Shown one piece after another: positions 46,530-58,314 of a stretch of DNA of 64,000 bases (position 1 is the first letter of the stretch; the number at the start of each line of letters is the position of its first letter). Origin of the DNA: Daedaleopsis sinensis (taxonomy: Eukaryota; Basidiomycota; Agaricomycetes; Polyporales; Polyporaceae); assembly GCA_033807695.1 (NCBI GenBank), contig CM066307.1:4030001-4094000 (forward strand). The letters run 5' to 3'. Position numbers and translations under genes: made by a program. The notes under the pieces were generated by a model. That model was given only the letters and a program-made list of their open reading frames with translations. It searched no databases and was not told where the DNA came from.

Positions 46530-48110
46530 AGCAAGCGCACATTGGATGATGGCGGCAGGAGATTGCTGCAGTCAGAAGAGGATACGTTCGACGCGGAATT
46601 CGTAATTTCTTCCGGCTGAAGTCATGGTCACAATGTATCCTGGCCGGGAGACGGATCCCGGCTGAGAGGTGACCCAGTCCGAGTGTGGACCAGCGTCGGC
46701 AAGGCCGACTCGGATGCAGACTCACTAGCACCATGGTAACAAAATGATCGGAGATGGGACAGATCCGCATTGTATTGCATGTCCTACAGCGTACGCGGGT
46801 TTGAATTCAAACAGAGGAGGGAACAGGGAGAGGCAAGGCATACGACGGACGCACCTACTTCAAGTTAGATAGAACGCTAAGTTTAATCGCACAGACGAGG
46901 TCACCGTGAGGCCTATCTCACGGTGCTATCTCATCCGCTTATGTTCTGTCCAGTACACATCTCGACGACTTCGAGCTTGAATTTCGCATAACAATATTCT
47001 GTAAAATGTTAGTTCCTCTGTGATTCGAATAGTACGTGCGTATATATATGCTCACACATGTACGATGCCAAGCAATGACTACACGTTTATTTCGACCCGT
47101 AGCAAGGAAGCAGAGTCACCAGTGCGTCCTATTTTTTTCCTGAATACCCTACTCATGGATGTGGTGGGTAAACGGTTTAGACTTAGCAAGCCTAACAATT
47201 ACAAGAAGCGGTTCAACGCGAGTCCGATCGAACATGTCGTGCCGTGCAGATGACACAGTCTCGACCCCTTCGCATGCTACAATAGAAGCTCTTCTCTTCA
47301 AAATCCGCAGAGAAATACAGCAAGACAGGTGTAACCACCAGACCGTTGGTGAGGCTATTATATTGCAGGTATGAGAGTCGTGAGCGCGATATGCATGAAG
47401 TTCAACTCGCATTGCATACCTGACTGTGTTCTGACCTGAATCACGGTATGCTGCCATGGACTCCAAGAGAGGAAGATATATAGAAGTGAGTTGAGTGGTA
47501 GACTCGCTTTCGCCAGAATGTGGACGAGACGACATCATAACAGTGCTTTGGGTTGAAACCGCGAGATGCTCTATAGCATGAGATGACGTTCAAGTTAGCA
47601 CCGGGGCCACAGCGGATTGAGGACGTATGTACCTCTGTAGTTGTAGGAGTATATCGAGCGCGTTTGGCGAGGTAGGATATTGGTTGAAACGTCGATGCCC
47701 TGGCTGTGTCAGTCGCGTATGATATACGCTCTGAGCTGGAATCATTTCGCCGATCAGATAAGTGACGTTCATCACGAATGCGCTTCTGCACCAGCCATCT
47801 TGTGGAACACCGATGTCATCACTTAGATGTGTCCGGCAGAATCTATGGTATATACCTTGTTAGGATAGTAGCATGAGACGCCAGTGGGGCTTGTGGCACT
47901 GGAAGGACAACTTAGAGGAGTAAACCTGCAAGCTGCGTGCACGATCAGGTAGCTGTGCCACAGTGAGTTCGCACCTCATGCTCGTGGAGACAACATGCTG
48001 GTCGTGGATTACGGGTCCTGGGATGGATCCCTGGAAATTCTTTGACGGGCTACGGCATGTGTCTTCGGGTCAGGACGTCTCGCTCCAACAGGACGCTGAC
48101 AACTCACCAA
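46530..48110. other. Intergenic stretch
   Basis: Short frames only. A (GCGTATATATATGC) alternating patch lies near 47038-47052. No gene recognised. Confidence 0.35.
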
Positions 48111-48120
48111 ATCTCGAGGC

Positions 48121-48290
48121 ATGTCACATTCTGACGTGACTCCTTCGACCCGGCAGCGAGGGTGCAGCCCGACAAAGCGCCGACTTGGAAAGGTCCAAAA
48201 TCAGCAACACCGCTCCACAGACATTTCGCATAAAGCCAGAATGAGAGTCAAGTACCCGGCTGACAAGCTCACCGCGTAACCCACCATGCC
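48121..48290 (+). other. Possible upstream exon of the next gene
   Basis: An ATG in GAGGCATGTCAC opens a basic frame of 55 codons (MSHSDVTPSTRQRGCSPTKR...). It ends beside a GTAACC that could serve as a donor. It may be a 5' exon of the gene at 48684-49354, but the intervening exons (a GTAAGT donor at 48393 and a CATAG acceptor near 48449) could not be joined with certainty. Confidence 0.25.
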
Positions 48291-48683
48291 GTTCATCAGT
48301 CATCAGACATTGCTCACACTCATCCGAATTAATGAAAGCGAGGTTCTTCAATACGATTTCACAAGCGACAAGCTGATGACATGGCTTTGGTAAGTTGAAC
48401 ATTTCGCGGTTGTTGAGCGAACACCTTACCGGATTGTTTCCATAGGCCAGCCAAGGCCAGCGGTGTTGCCGTCCCTCCAGGAGAACTGCGTCGTCACCGG
48501 ATGACACACAGATTCACCAACCCGTGTTGTCTATGTCCCCTAGTACAACGCACCTCGAAGTTAGTCGAAGCGGCAGTGCTTATTCTTCGCGATGGGCCAT
48601 GGTCTGGGGAATGCGTTGCATTGTGTGCTCGTGGACGGTGTGGATATATCGGTAGGTGTGGATGCCTTTGCCTGTAGAATATT

Positions 48684-49354
48684 ATGGTTGACGGTGTTGC
48701 AAACATAGCCTTCATGGATAGGATCTACAAGAACTCGAACCTTCAATTGCAATATCGTCCGCATCGTGGTAAGCCTCACTCTACTCAGCATCGACAACAA
48801 TTGGCGACATGTGCTCGAATCTCCGCAGACCACAACGAGCATCCACGACCAATCTACCACCACTCTGAAGAGGCAGAGAATGGATTTCGCGTTGAGATGG
48901 CGCATAAATTTGATCAGTGTCGATGTGAGGTTGTAACTAGCCACCCGACTCAGGGTATAGAAGCAGTCAGTAATGGAACTGTGAACGAGATTCAGTACAC
49001 TGGTAAGTCTGTCTACCGAAGAGTTTCTCATGCGTCTGACGCTTGTGATCGGTAGGAACGGGCGAACGCGGCGGCATTGAGGGTGAGCGCACACGCATAT
49101 ATTACCGCTCGACGTCACGCTCAGTCGTGTGTTTAGTTAGAACTCGATTCGCCCGGGTGCAACCAGGGTGTGGTGTATTGCCCCGTCCTGTCGGATACCG
49201 CGAGCTTCTAGAGAAGCTCGATGCGAGACTAGACCCAGGCGTACCAGAGGCAAAATTCAACGAGCTGTTTGTGAAATGCAAACGGTGCAGTAACGTCACG
49301 ACGCGGTTCGCATTCCCATGCCACGTCTGCCCTGATGATGCTGAGGAATTCTAG
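48684..49354 (+). CDS. Orphan protein with C-terminal double CxxC motif
   Basis: Four exons, 48684-48768, 48829-49002, 49056-49082 and 49137-49354. Introns of 60, 53 and 54 bp are all GT-AG and all in phase, 167 residues. It starts MVDGVANIAFMDRIYKNSN. The C-terminus reads GYRELLEKLDARLDPGVPEA, then KCKRCSNVTTRFAFPCHVC, a C-x2-C-x12-C-x2-C pattern fit for one zinc ion. I recall many uncharacterised agaricomycete proteins ending with this layout. The function is unknown. The gene ends about 70 bp before R3 copy 2. A further 5' exon may exist. Confidence 0.65.
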
Positions 49355-49420
49355 ATAGAATGTAGTGTATTTAGGACGATTCTTCAACTTCTTTTCTTGG
49401 GTGTAAACAGCGTGCATGTC

Positions 49421-50157
49421 TGAACCGGGACGCAGCACACGCTGGCATTGGAACGTACGCCCTCGGTCTCATTCTCGACAGAAAGTATACTGTACGGCGT
49501 ATTGACGATCGTAGCAGGGTGTGCACTCTCACCTTCTGTACAGCTATCACGAGCTTTCGATCTATACCACGCCTCATTACGCCCATGGACAGGATAGATG
49601 TTTCTGGGTATCTAAGGATGGATTGACGTGGCGCTCCGCGGGGGAATGTGGATGACTCACCAATCGTCGCCGTCTGCCTGAGAATGAAGCAGGATACTTC
49701 CACCACGCACTTGAGGTTGGCCAGCGATTTGAGCATCGGATGGTTGCAGCGGGAGGGATCTATGGAAGGAGTCGAGTAAGCAGTGTGCTAGCGATTGAGC
49801 ACAGAGCTGATTCTGACCGTGCAGGTAGGATCTAGTCTGAGGGGTGAACAGAAGTCGATTCGGAATTGCCCAGGGAGGATAGCTTGCATTGGAACTGTCG
49901 GCCGGTCGACCACGGTCTACACCGCTGTCGACGTGAATGGGGCCTGGTGCAGATCGTGGAAAAACTGAGGAAGCGAGGACGGATGTGTGTTGAGCACAGA
50001 GAGCTTTGCATGCGTCCATTCGGGGGTGAGTCCGAATCTCTGCGCGCCGGGCTAACCTCTGTGCCAATGGGTGGAGGAGGAGGGGGAGTGATCGTGGCCG
50101 AAGTTCAACCAGGTTCAACCTGAGTCAGCTGGCATGGCGTCTATCTGTACAATCTTA
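49421..50157. repeat. R3 duplicated segment, copy 2
   Basis: Nearly identical to 31268-32236 but with one rather than two copies of the internal unit of about 215 bp. Both copies begin with ACCGGGACGCAGCACACGCT and run to GTACAATCTTATCA. The minus-strand frame is kept between copies (49657-50118 here, ending at DGDDW beside a GTGAGT donor). The flanks differ from those of copy 1, so the unit was copied as a block about 18 kb away. Confidence 0.7.
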
Positions 50158-50159
50158 TC

Positions 50160-51050
50160 AAAACAAAACAAAAGATTCTTCAGCTATATGGAATCGGAAT
50201 TGCATTAATTGCGCTTTCGCTTAATGGCGCCCGAGCTCTCCTCAGTATAGTACTGGAAGTGCTTCTAGGAGAGCAATTCTATGTCTCCTGACGCAAACCA
50301 TTTAAAACATACCTGACAGGTCATCCACTAAGCTTGGAGACAGCCAAGTGAACCGCGAATATTATAGCCTAGTGTAACTCCCAAAACCGCCGAGCAAGAT
50401 ATCAAATAACACGGTTCTCGCCCGCCGCGTGGGCTGACTCAGGATTTCACACGCTTACAGACAATAATATAGCCGCGATCTGATGCCATTCAGTGATTCA
50501 CGACCTTCGGCTCGAAGTTGTCACGGTCTTCCCCTGGTCGTCCCTCATTCAAGTTATCATCCAGTAAGTACTGAGTAATACTCGTCACCTATAGTTCAGT
50601 ACCACAAGTTCCTCACTCAAGTACTGGCAGTATCGCTTTGAGTCTCCATCTGCACGTTCGACGTTCAAACGTTCAAGCTCGAGCTTGTCCGACTCCAGAT
50701 CTGCGGCTGCTTCGGACTCGTAACAGCCGTCGCGGACTCGGCGTGCCCTCCATCAGGGGCGCGGCCGCTGGATTCAATCCACCACTGCGCCATTTTGCCA
50801 TCGACGTGACGTTCGACGACTTGCACTAGCAGCAACCGGTGGTTTCTGTGGTGTTGACCGCAAAAATTCAGCGCAGTGCATCCACGTCCCTCGGCTACGA
50901 CTCCTAGGATTCCTGCTCCTCAGGTTGGACTCCAATTGTCCTGCCATACTACACTTCCATCGGCCTCTACCAGTACGCCTACTACGAGTCCGTTCTCCTG
51001 TCAGACGAACGTCTCCCTTCGCTCGCAGTCGCCACTCCGAGCTAGTTCCA
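50160..51050. other. Intergenic and promoter region of the 957-residue gene
   Basis: Contains CGTTCAAACGTTCAAGCTCG and CTTGTCCGACTCC motifs of the dispersed repeat type near 50665-50695. No gene recognised. Confidence 0.35.
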
Positions 51051-51057
51051 ACCGGCT

Positions 51058-51067
51058 GAGATATAAA
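51058..51067 (+). promoter_or_regulatory. Likely TATA box of the 957-residue gene
   Basis: GAGATATAAATTGG places a TATAAAT core about 55 bp before the ATG at 51119. Position and sequence fit a fungal core promoter. Confidence 0.45.
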
Positions 51068-51118
51068 TTGGCGCCTCGCTCTTGTCCAGTATGTGATTTT
51101 ATTGATGTTTAGGCCAAG

Positions 51119-54047
51119 ATGATGAATTTAGAAAATCATTTACAACAGGATTCTCCTGGTACCATCATGATGACACTTCAGACGTTCCTACACGAAGGCC
51201 ACATTTTCACTTCACCCACCCGTTCCGAGTTTCCTGCCCAAGGCGTCCCCCCTATAGACGATTCTCCCCCGGCGATTCCTACACCCTCCGATCCCTGGGA
51301 ACGGTGCGGATGGGGGAAAAACTGGTATCCCGAGCTTGCATGCTACCCGACATCTTCGATTCCGACTGGAACTCTGTTCCGGCCCTTGCGCTTCTACCCC
51401 AAGTCAGAGATACCCCTTGACAAACGAACGCTCAGGCATATCACCGTGTACCGTTTTGCGAGTGCGGACGAATGGAGTCGTCTCGAAAAACTGCTGTTCC
51501 GGATTCGTCGAATCCTTGAACCTCATGCCAACATCTTAGTCGGCACCGATGCAGTGGCGATTCCCGATCCTTCTTCCGAATCATATACGGCATGGGGTTC
51601 CAATCCAACGGCAGTTCGCAATCGAATCTTCTATGCGCGCAAGAAGTTCTTGTACATGGTCTGCACCATTTCCTTTCAAATCGCAATTCTCTCGCTACGC
51701 CATGGGGGGGAACATGTATGGTACACCCTTCTGCTCGAGAACGGTCTAGATGCCCACCTTGCCGACGAAATCTCTTCTAGTTGCGTCTCCGACTTCAGCC
51801 GCAACAATCCTCGAGCAGGGATGTTCCTTGATCCATCGCGCTGTCCGTGGCCCGAGTGGCTCCCAGCTCTGATACATGCCGACGTTCCTGTTTTTATCGA
51901 CTGGGGTCCGGCTGAATCCCTGAAACCCCCCACGACTCCACATCTAAAACGTCTATATCCCAACGCGGCGCAGTTAGAACACGTTCAAGCTCATCCCCCG
52001 CCCCAACCTGGCGCCGTAGCCGCTGCCACGCTACTGTCTGCCCCGTGGAGGCTCAAGGAAGGGGTTGACTGGTTGACAGGTTCATTGAGAAGCTGCTCGT
52101 CCTGCTCGTCCTCAACGGAGCAGCCGCCGAAGAGGAAATACACGTGGAAAGGTCTCCCGGTACTCGAAGGCGAAGTTACACCAGCTCCTCCGAGGTTCGA
52201 GGAGAAGGAGACTCCTGGAAAATTCTTCACTCGTCGTGCGACCTATAGACAACACTTCATCGACCACGTCGAGTCTTCTCACCAAAGAAATATACGGTTG
52301 GAGCGGGAGAAGGATGCATTATGCTACTTGATCTCTGAAATTGGCCACGATGAGCTATTTGAATGGGACTTCTACGTTGAAACGATGTCTTGGCGACGTT
52401 ACTCTGTACCACGCGAGGATCGACTAGCCGTCTGGAACACATATGATAGGTCCTCCAAACGTTACGACTCCGTAGCCGACGAATGGGACCTCGCTCCCTT
52501 TTTAGGCGCTTCCACTCACCAATCCAATCACGATCTTTCGGATGACGGACGTTCGGATGATCTCGCGTCTTTCCAAGAGCAGGGACTCGAGACTCAGGAC
52601 CCATTCTTTCGCGATGGAGACTTTCGTCTCGCCCCACCTCCCCCCGACACAACGCTCAATGCCGATCCCCAGCTTGAGAATGAGCCTGGGATAACATTTG
52701 ATGCACTCCCAGATACTAGTCAACCCAGCTCTCCCACTACCATTCCCGCCGAGCTTGAAGACGGTGAAATACCTTCCGAACCAACCGTATACATCGACGA
52801 GAGGCAGGAAGTGCCGAATGTCATCGATCTTGTTGATGTGGCGAAGACCCGCCATGGTCTCACTTGGGCACCCGTTCTCGCCCCCGCCTGTGTTCAGACC
52901 CTCACCGTCGCCGAAGCGTGCAGAGCTTTCGGATACTATATCCCCTTTCACGGGTCCAATGTCTTGTTGGAAGACGCCCTGCAGGCGCACTCCTTTGTTA
53001 CGTGGGTGGCGAATATGTCGCGCTCAGATTTGCCACCACTACCCTTGCTGACCTCATGGTTGCTACATCCCCACAAACACAAAGTCCTCGGCAATGAGCT
53101 GCAGTCGTCGGACATTGCAGTCTTCCGCATGCGCGATGACCGAACAGACGGCCAGACGGCCAAGGTGTGGGGCCTTGCCAACAAGATGTCGAGATCGTCA
53201 AGTCGAGCGCACGTTGTTGCCGTCCGGGATCCGAGCACGGTCCTCGCAGTGCTGAGAAGCTTCAAACGTCTCGACGACGATGTCATACGATGGCTTGTAG
53301 GCTCAGGTAGGCATTCTCTACGTATCGTCGACGAAGCGCTTTCTTATTGCTCTATATGCAGGAATCCCGTTTTCCTACATGTTCCGCGCGAGAGCGGACT
53401 CAACTCCTTCAGCCACATCTAGCGAGCCGGTGAATAGAGCCCGACTTCCTATGCTCCGACTCATATCCCGTCCCATCAGCCACGTATTCACGGCAGATGA
53501 CTATCACTCTTACGAGGAAGCGCGGAATCACTTGCTCAGGAGTAGTCGCCGGGTAATGCGGGCTGCGCTGCTCTCTGGCGGTATACTGTGGAGATTGGCA
53601 ATAGACGCCGTCAGCCCTGACGTCGTTCTAGAGGAGCCGGACTACAATGCTTGCGCTCGAGGTATTGGTCTCCAATATTTCCGAGACGCGGACCGCGATC
53701 CTTACCTCGACGATGCCCTCACCCGCGACGAGATCCGGATCCTTGTGGGGATGTATGTCGTCTCTCACCGAGACCGGGAGAATCCGGACAACTCAGCTTA
53801 TCCCATGTGGTGGCCCGAACCATTGCGCTTCAACGCGTCGTCTCTAGATTATGGCTGGTGGACCCCTGTCGATGAACATTGGTATCGGAAGGTGAGGGAG
53901 AAGTATCGTAATGGCCAAGGTCAGCCCAAGGTCGGAATCGCGTGGAGAACCTCTCTGCGCAACTACAATAAACGATCTCGGATCTTCATGAGCCATAGTC
54001 GTGACGCTGCCGGACTATTTCTCGACTCGTTCTTAAATACTTTTTGA
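51119..54047 (+). CDS. Large orphan protein, basidiomycete-specific
   Basis: Two exons, 51119-53306 and 53362-54047, with a 55-bp GTAGGC...ATGCAG intron in phase, 957 residues. The N-terminal third has Pro-rich segments, then a Trp-rich stretch (DPWERCGWGKNWYPEL). The middle is charged and probably disordered (residues 460-560, with DLSDDGRSDD and ELEDGEIPSEP). The C-terminal part reads GIPFSYMFRARADS, FTADDYHSYEEARNHLL, SGGILWRLAIDAVSPDVV, then MWWPEPLRFN and YGWWTPVDEHWYRKVREKYR. The last pattern, WWP...GWWTP..E.W, recurs in many uncharacterised agaricomycete proteins as I recall. No enzyme motif is seen. It is unbroken and has a TATA box, so it is probably expressed. Confidence 0.75.
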
Positions 54048-54049
54048 GG

Positions 54050-54915
54050 TGGCGGCGGCGGTTCGCAGAGGTGGCCAGCAACGAATGTTGACACTGCCAT
54101 GGACATACGGGAGGCGCACTCGGAGGCCGCACAACCTCCGGCTAGTCAGCGGCGCGCTCGGGGGAGGAGGAAGGGTAGGCGGTGGGGGCTACAAACCGCT
54201 CGTTAGTCGGAGTACATCGTGACTATGGCACCTGAACAAATGTACTGGAATGGACTCCTCGCGCGCACACAATCCCCGTCGTATCATGCTCGTTACCGTT
54301 TTTGTTCATGGATCGTCTTGCAGCATCGCTTTCGTGTGGATCTTTATATTAGTATGTATCTGCTGCTTCTAGTCTTCAAGTAATAGCGTGCTCAATCTGG
54401 CTCGACATGTTCAAGTCTAACTTGTGGCGGTCTAATAGTAAGTGCCTGCTACTCAGGCTATTGTGACTGCACTCCGAGTCCGAGTCGAACCGCTGACAGC
54501 CCGACTCCGGGTCTGAGTGACCCGAATCGGTGCCGGGGTCTAGCCCGGAGCACTGGATATCGGTAAATACCGGACGTCGGGGTGTATCTATATATGGTGA
54601 CTTGCGTCGGCGGTCCCGACTAAGTACCGAGTCCGACTCGGTCACCGGTTAACCTGGTTCAAGTTCCAACTTGAACCTGCGACTCGGATTTTTCACCGTG
54701 ACCACCACCACCTCCACCTTCTCCTCCTTATCCCTGCGCTCCGTGTACATCCACCCGTGGCAGAGATGCATGATGAGCGACAGTAGACTCATTCAAACCA
54801 ATACAACAGCGATGCGACGATAACTTGATACAAAGTACATGACATGAACCACCGTGACGGGCTTTCCGACCAATCCAACCGTGACTCCCACTCTGCTGGG
54901 CGACCGGGCGACTGC
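54050..54915. other. Intergenic, dispersed-motif rich
   Basis: Contains ACTCCGAGTCCGAGTCG near 54470, CGAGTCCGACTCGGTCACCGG near 54628 and TTCAAGTTCCAACTTGAACC near 54657, all of the dispersed motif class. No gene recognised. Confidence 0.4.
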
Positions 54916-54922
54916 GTGCTAC

Positions 54923-55557
54923 TCAGGCCGTGTCGTCGCCCATCTCGGTGTCGATGAGCTCGTTCGAGTCCACCGCTTTGGTGACATTGAGTGCCCACCT
55001 AAAAGTTGAGTGAGTACGCTTACACTCCGTATGTATCGGACGCGGTACTAATCCAATAACTCACACAGCGAAGGCCATGATGGAGTGGAGCTCATGCAGC
55101 ATCTGTTGGGCTTTGGTGGTGGACGCGTTTAGATCCTCCCGGAAAGCTTTCACGTCGTTTGCGAAGTTGTTTTGTTTAGCGGTCATAGCATCAAGTTTGG
55201 CTACGAGCTTGTCGCCCATGCAAGCGCTCTGGGTGAACGCGGTTGCTGCGCTATTGGCCGCGCTGGCGGCTGTCTCTGGCGATGGCACGAACTCCGGTGA
55301 GTACTAGCGAACTGCCTCACTGTAGAGCACTCACGTTCTATGCTCATGGCCCCTCTAGGTTTCACGACTCGGAATGGAAAGGCTTCTTTGCGGTTGTCGT
55401 AGGGAAAATTGTGTGTGGTGGCGTTCACGGTCTCCTCGACATAATCGACTACGAAGGTGGCCACTGGGGTTGGAAATTTGGCGCGGTTCATGAGTTCTTC
55501 TGCAGTCAACTTGGTGCGAGTCTTCGAATCTTTCTTGGTGGGCGCGGGAGTGGCCAT
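54923..55557 (-). CDS. Small orphan coiled-coil-like protein
   Basis: Three exons, 55366-55557, 55065-55303 and 54923-54998, phases consistent, 168 residues. It starts MATPAPTKKDSKTRTKLTAE. The middle is helical with heptad-like spacing (LVAKLDAMTAKQNNFANDVK, then QQMLHELHSIM), and the end is ELIDTEMGDDTA. The second intron (GTGAGTT...TTTTAG, 66 bp) is consensus. The first requires a GTGAAA donor to keep frame; a better GTGAGT site 20-odd bases further would break it. Either the donor is unusual or the gene is slightly damaged. No family recognised. Confidence 0.55.
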
Positions 55558-55619
55558 GGGTGCAATCGAGGATGAGGAGACGCGTGTAGCGGACTTGAAG
55601 TCGTGTGCGTCTTTAGGTG

Positions 55620-56780
55620 CTCCCAATGGCGCTTTATACGGCTGACTCCGAGTCGGATCTCTTTGCTAGCGGACGCTTGATCGAGTCAATAAGTAGTGAC
55701 TTCAACAGATCTTCTCACACCTCCATCGCTTTCGCGCAGCACTGGGCGTTTGCGACTAAGGTGCGACATCGTGCGCCTTCTATCGAGCTGATTTTCGCAC
55801 GGCGTTTATCCATAGCAGTATTGACCATTCCTTAAGGCCCCAGTGTTCAACGTTCAAGTCCGTCCTGTCCCCTTGTTACGTAGAATAACCCGTGAGGTAT
55901 GTGCCAATTCTTCATCCATATGGAACTCTGTTCTCTGACAGCGTAATTATGAAGCTTCACGAGCTAAGTACGGCGACGGGCCTCGAACATGCTGCTCGTG
56001 CGTGTGTACACCAACTTGGAAGTCTTCCGGAGATGGGTATAATAATCCCTCGGATCGCAGCGATTGGAGAACAGGTTGCCATGTCTGAAAATTCAGTGAG
56101 TGTGATATTGCAACGTGCTAACCTTGGGCTGTGTAAGTCTCTTCTGGAGAGGGGCCGATGTTACGTGTAGCCGGTCCGGTACTTTCTAACCTTCGGTGAT
56201 AGGTCCGCATGGAGCATTAACGTCCATTCATGCCCGGCGCTGAACGAAGTACGTCGTCCGTTCGTGTCTCCTCTTTACTACTTCTAGATGGCTTCACATT
56301 TCCGCTGCAGGTCCATATGCACGTGCACCCTGCGTAGCAGGACATGGCAATACCGTTCATTCAACGATGCAAAGGTACTTACGTCGCGCGCGCCGTTTCT
56401 GTTCTAGTACTTACTCGGGGCTCAGCGCTCATGTATATGCCTCAGGCCTCAGGCCTGACATCTATCATACTCTATCATACAGGCAGGTTCCGGGTTCGAT
56501 CGTCTTCTGAGAGCGTCGCCGGGAAGCTACCGGATCGGTAGGGAAGGAATATCTTCCAACTTGAACAGGGCTCGTTCAAGTTGCCTCCGGAGTGTCAGCC
56601 GCTGTGACAATCGCGGCAGACCGGGGCAGTGTGACACCGGAGTCACTAGTTCTACTTAACTGCCTTCAACGGGATATCATCGGATGTGTCACCGAGGCAG
56701 TTGGCTGTCAGACGTCGCGCTCCCAGTACCTCCTTCTCCACCACCACCACCAACACCACTACAACCCCCAGCCATCCACT
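55620..56780. other. Intergenic with tRNA-like/palindromic remnant
   Basis: Near 56437-56460 there is GCCTCAGGCCTCAGGCCTGA, also present near 40045 (CATCAGGCCTCAGGCCTGAT). It is followed by a B-box-like GGGTTCGATCG near 56490. This may be a decayed SINE. No gene recognised. Confidence 0.35.
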
Positions 56781-56786
56781 ACCATC

Positions 56787-57408
56787 ATGCCCACCACCAG
56801 TAAGCTCACAGCCAAGACTGGTCGATCGATGGCGGTAGAGACCCCCAAGAATACGCCGTCGTTGAAGCAGGACGCTGCCACTACGGTCAAGGGTAGGTCA
56901 CGCAACTCCTCGGAGTCGTCCAAACCCCAGTCTAATTCGAACCCATTTTTCACTCTTGGTATGTCAGGGCTTGAGAACTCCGAGCCTGTCATCATCGTCA
57001 AGAACACCTCGGGCGGGGACACGAAGCTGAACAATACCTGTCCTTCGCTGAATAGAGAGGAGCGTGAGGTCTCACGTTGTATGTATTTGCGCAGTACGTC
57101 GTTCTACGGGCTCTCATTCTCACATATGCCAGGGGAGGGGACCTGTCGCGAGAGACAAGCGGTCCTCAACGACCTTCACTCGATCACGGGGCGGATCGAA
57201 AAACTACAGGTCGAGTACGTGTTGGCGATCGCGCAGATGATGTATGTACCTTTCCTTGCTCATTGTGTTGTTGTGTGCGCGTTATGATGCACTGACATTA
57301 GGCCATTGCAGCGGTCGCGACCCCAAGGACGTCCTCCAGCATATCCTCCGCAAGAACAGCCATGACAAGAAGGACACGTGCATAGTGTGTCAGGCCGGTT
57401 CCGTCTGA
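56787..57408 (+). CDS. Small orphan protein with C-terminal CxxC
   Basis: Three exons, 56787-57078, 57133-57241 and 57312-57408, with introns of 54 and 70 bp in phase, 165 residues. It starts MPTTSKLTAKTGRSMAVETP after a CACCAC-rich leader. The N-terminal half is Ser/Thr-rich and probably disordered. The C-terminal half is helical (QAVLNDLHSITGRIEKLQVE) and ends DTCIVCQAGSV. The first intron has whole-codon length, so a longer, unspliced product is possible. It resembles the 54.9-kb gene only in general layout (disordered start, helical end). No family recognised. Confidence 0.55.
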
Positions 57409-57742
57409 TTGTCGCTCGTATTTCACGGGTGCATCTTTGAGGGCACCATCATAGCAGCTGGTCTCGAAAGCTCTCGGTCCCTATCATCATGTATGTTCAG
57501 TTGTGTCGTTCCGCCATCGTCGAGAGATCTGTACAGTACTATGTATGGACTCATCAGTGTTTTCTTCATTTATGCCATTGTTGTCTGCGGTATTTGCGAG
57601 TCCCCAGTTTCTGCACCATAGCTATAGCTAGTCGACGTCTCGACTCGTGTACGGTACATTAGTTATCAGTTCTCTGTAATTTACGGTACTAGGTATCTAG
57701 CAACGCCAACCATGTAGCAGCCGACCGTTCAGTTACCTATGT

Positions 57743-57830
57743 GACGTTATAGCTCAAGCGGTATTGACTCGGAGTCATTGTTTCCTCCTTGCAACCGTTG
57801 GTTCGAACCCCTCTCAGTCCTTTTTTTGAT
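57743..57830 (+). repeat. tRNA-like SINE remnant with T-run
   Basis: A-box-like TAGCTCAAGCGGTA (57750-57763), B-box GGTTCGAACCC (57810-57820) and a run of seven Ts shortly after (57830 onward), as at a Pol III terminator. The acceptor and T stems pair poorly, so it is not called as a tRNA gene. A GACTCGGAGTC palindrome lies between the boxes. Confidence 0.45.
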
Positions 57831-58314
57831 CAGCTCGTCTTAACGTCACCGGCCGATTTCTTGCCGCTCCTCCGATTCTGCCCCATATAGGCGCCGACAC
57901 TTACGTGATACGCAACCAACCTGATTCTGAACGAGCACAACGTCACCGTCGTTTTTAAGTTGTGCTCGTTCAAGTTCAAGTTGGACTCGCCGCGGCACCG
58001 TTCTGTTCACCATTTTTCTCTAGTCAATTTCCTCGCTTTTATGCGCTATTTTGGACTATTCTGGTGTGAACCGGATAGTCTCAAGATACACCTTCAATTT
58101 CAAATTCTGACCGTGACGCAGAATGGTCGACGACTCGGACTCGGGGTCCGAGTCAACACACAATCATCTTGCTGTAGTCCGAAAGGCTCGGGTGAGAGGT
58201 TTTGTTTCCCCTTCCTTGCCTCGAGCCTTATCTGAACCTGATGTGTTGTACCTGGCCCTGGGCTCAGCATCCTACCAAGACGACTGCGCCTTCCCTTCAT
58301 ACCACTGAATCAGG

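Noticed and set aside
57743..57830. Functional tRNA gene
   Set aside because: A and B boxes are present but the acceptor and T stems do not pair; kept as a SINE-like remnant.
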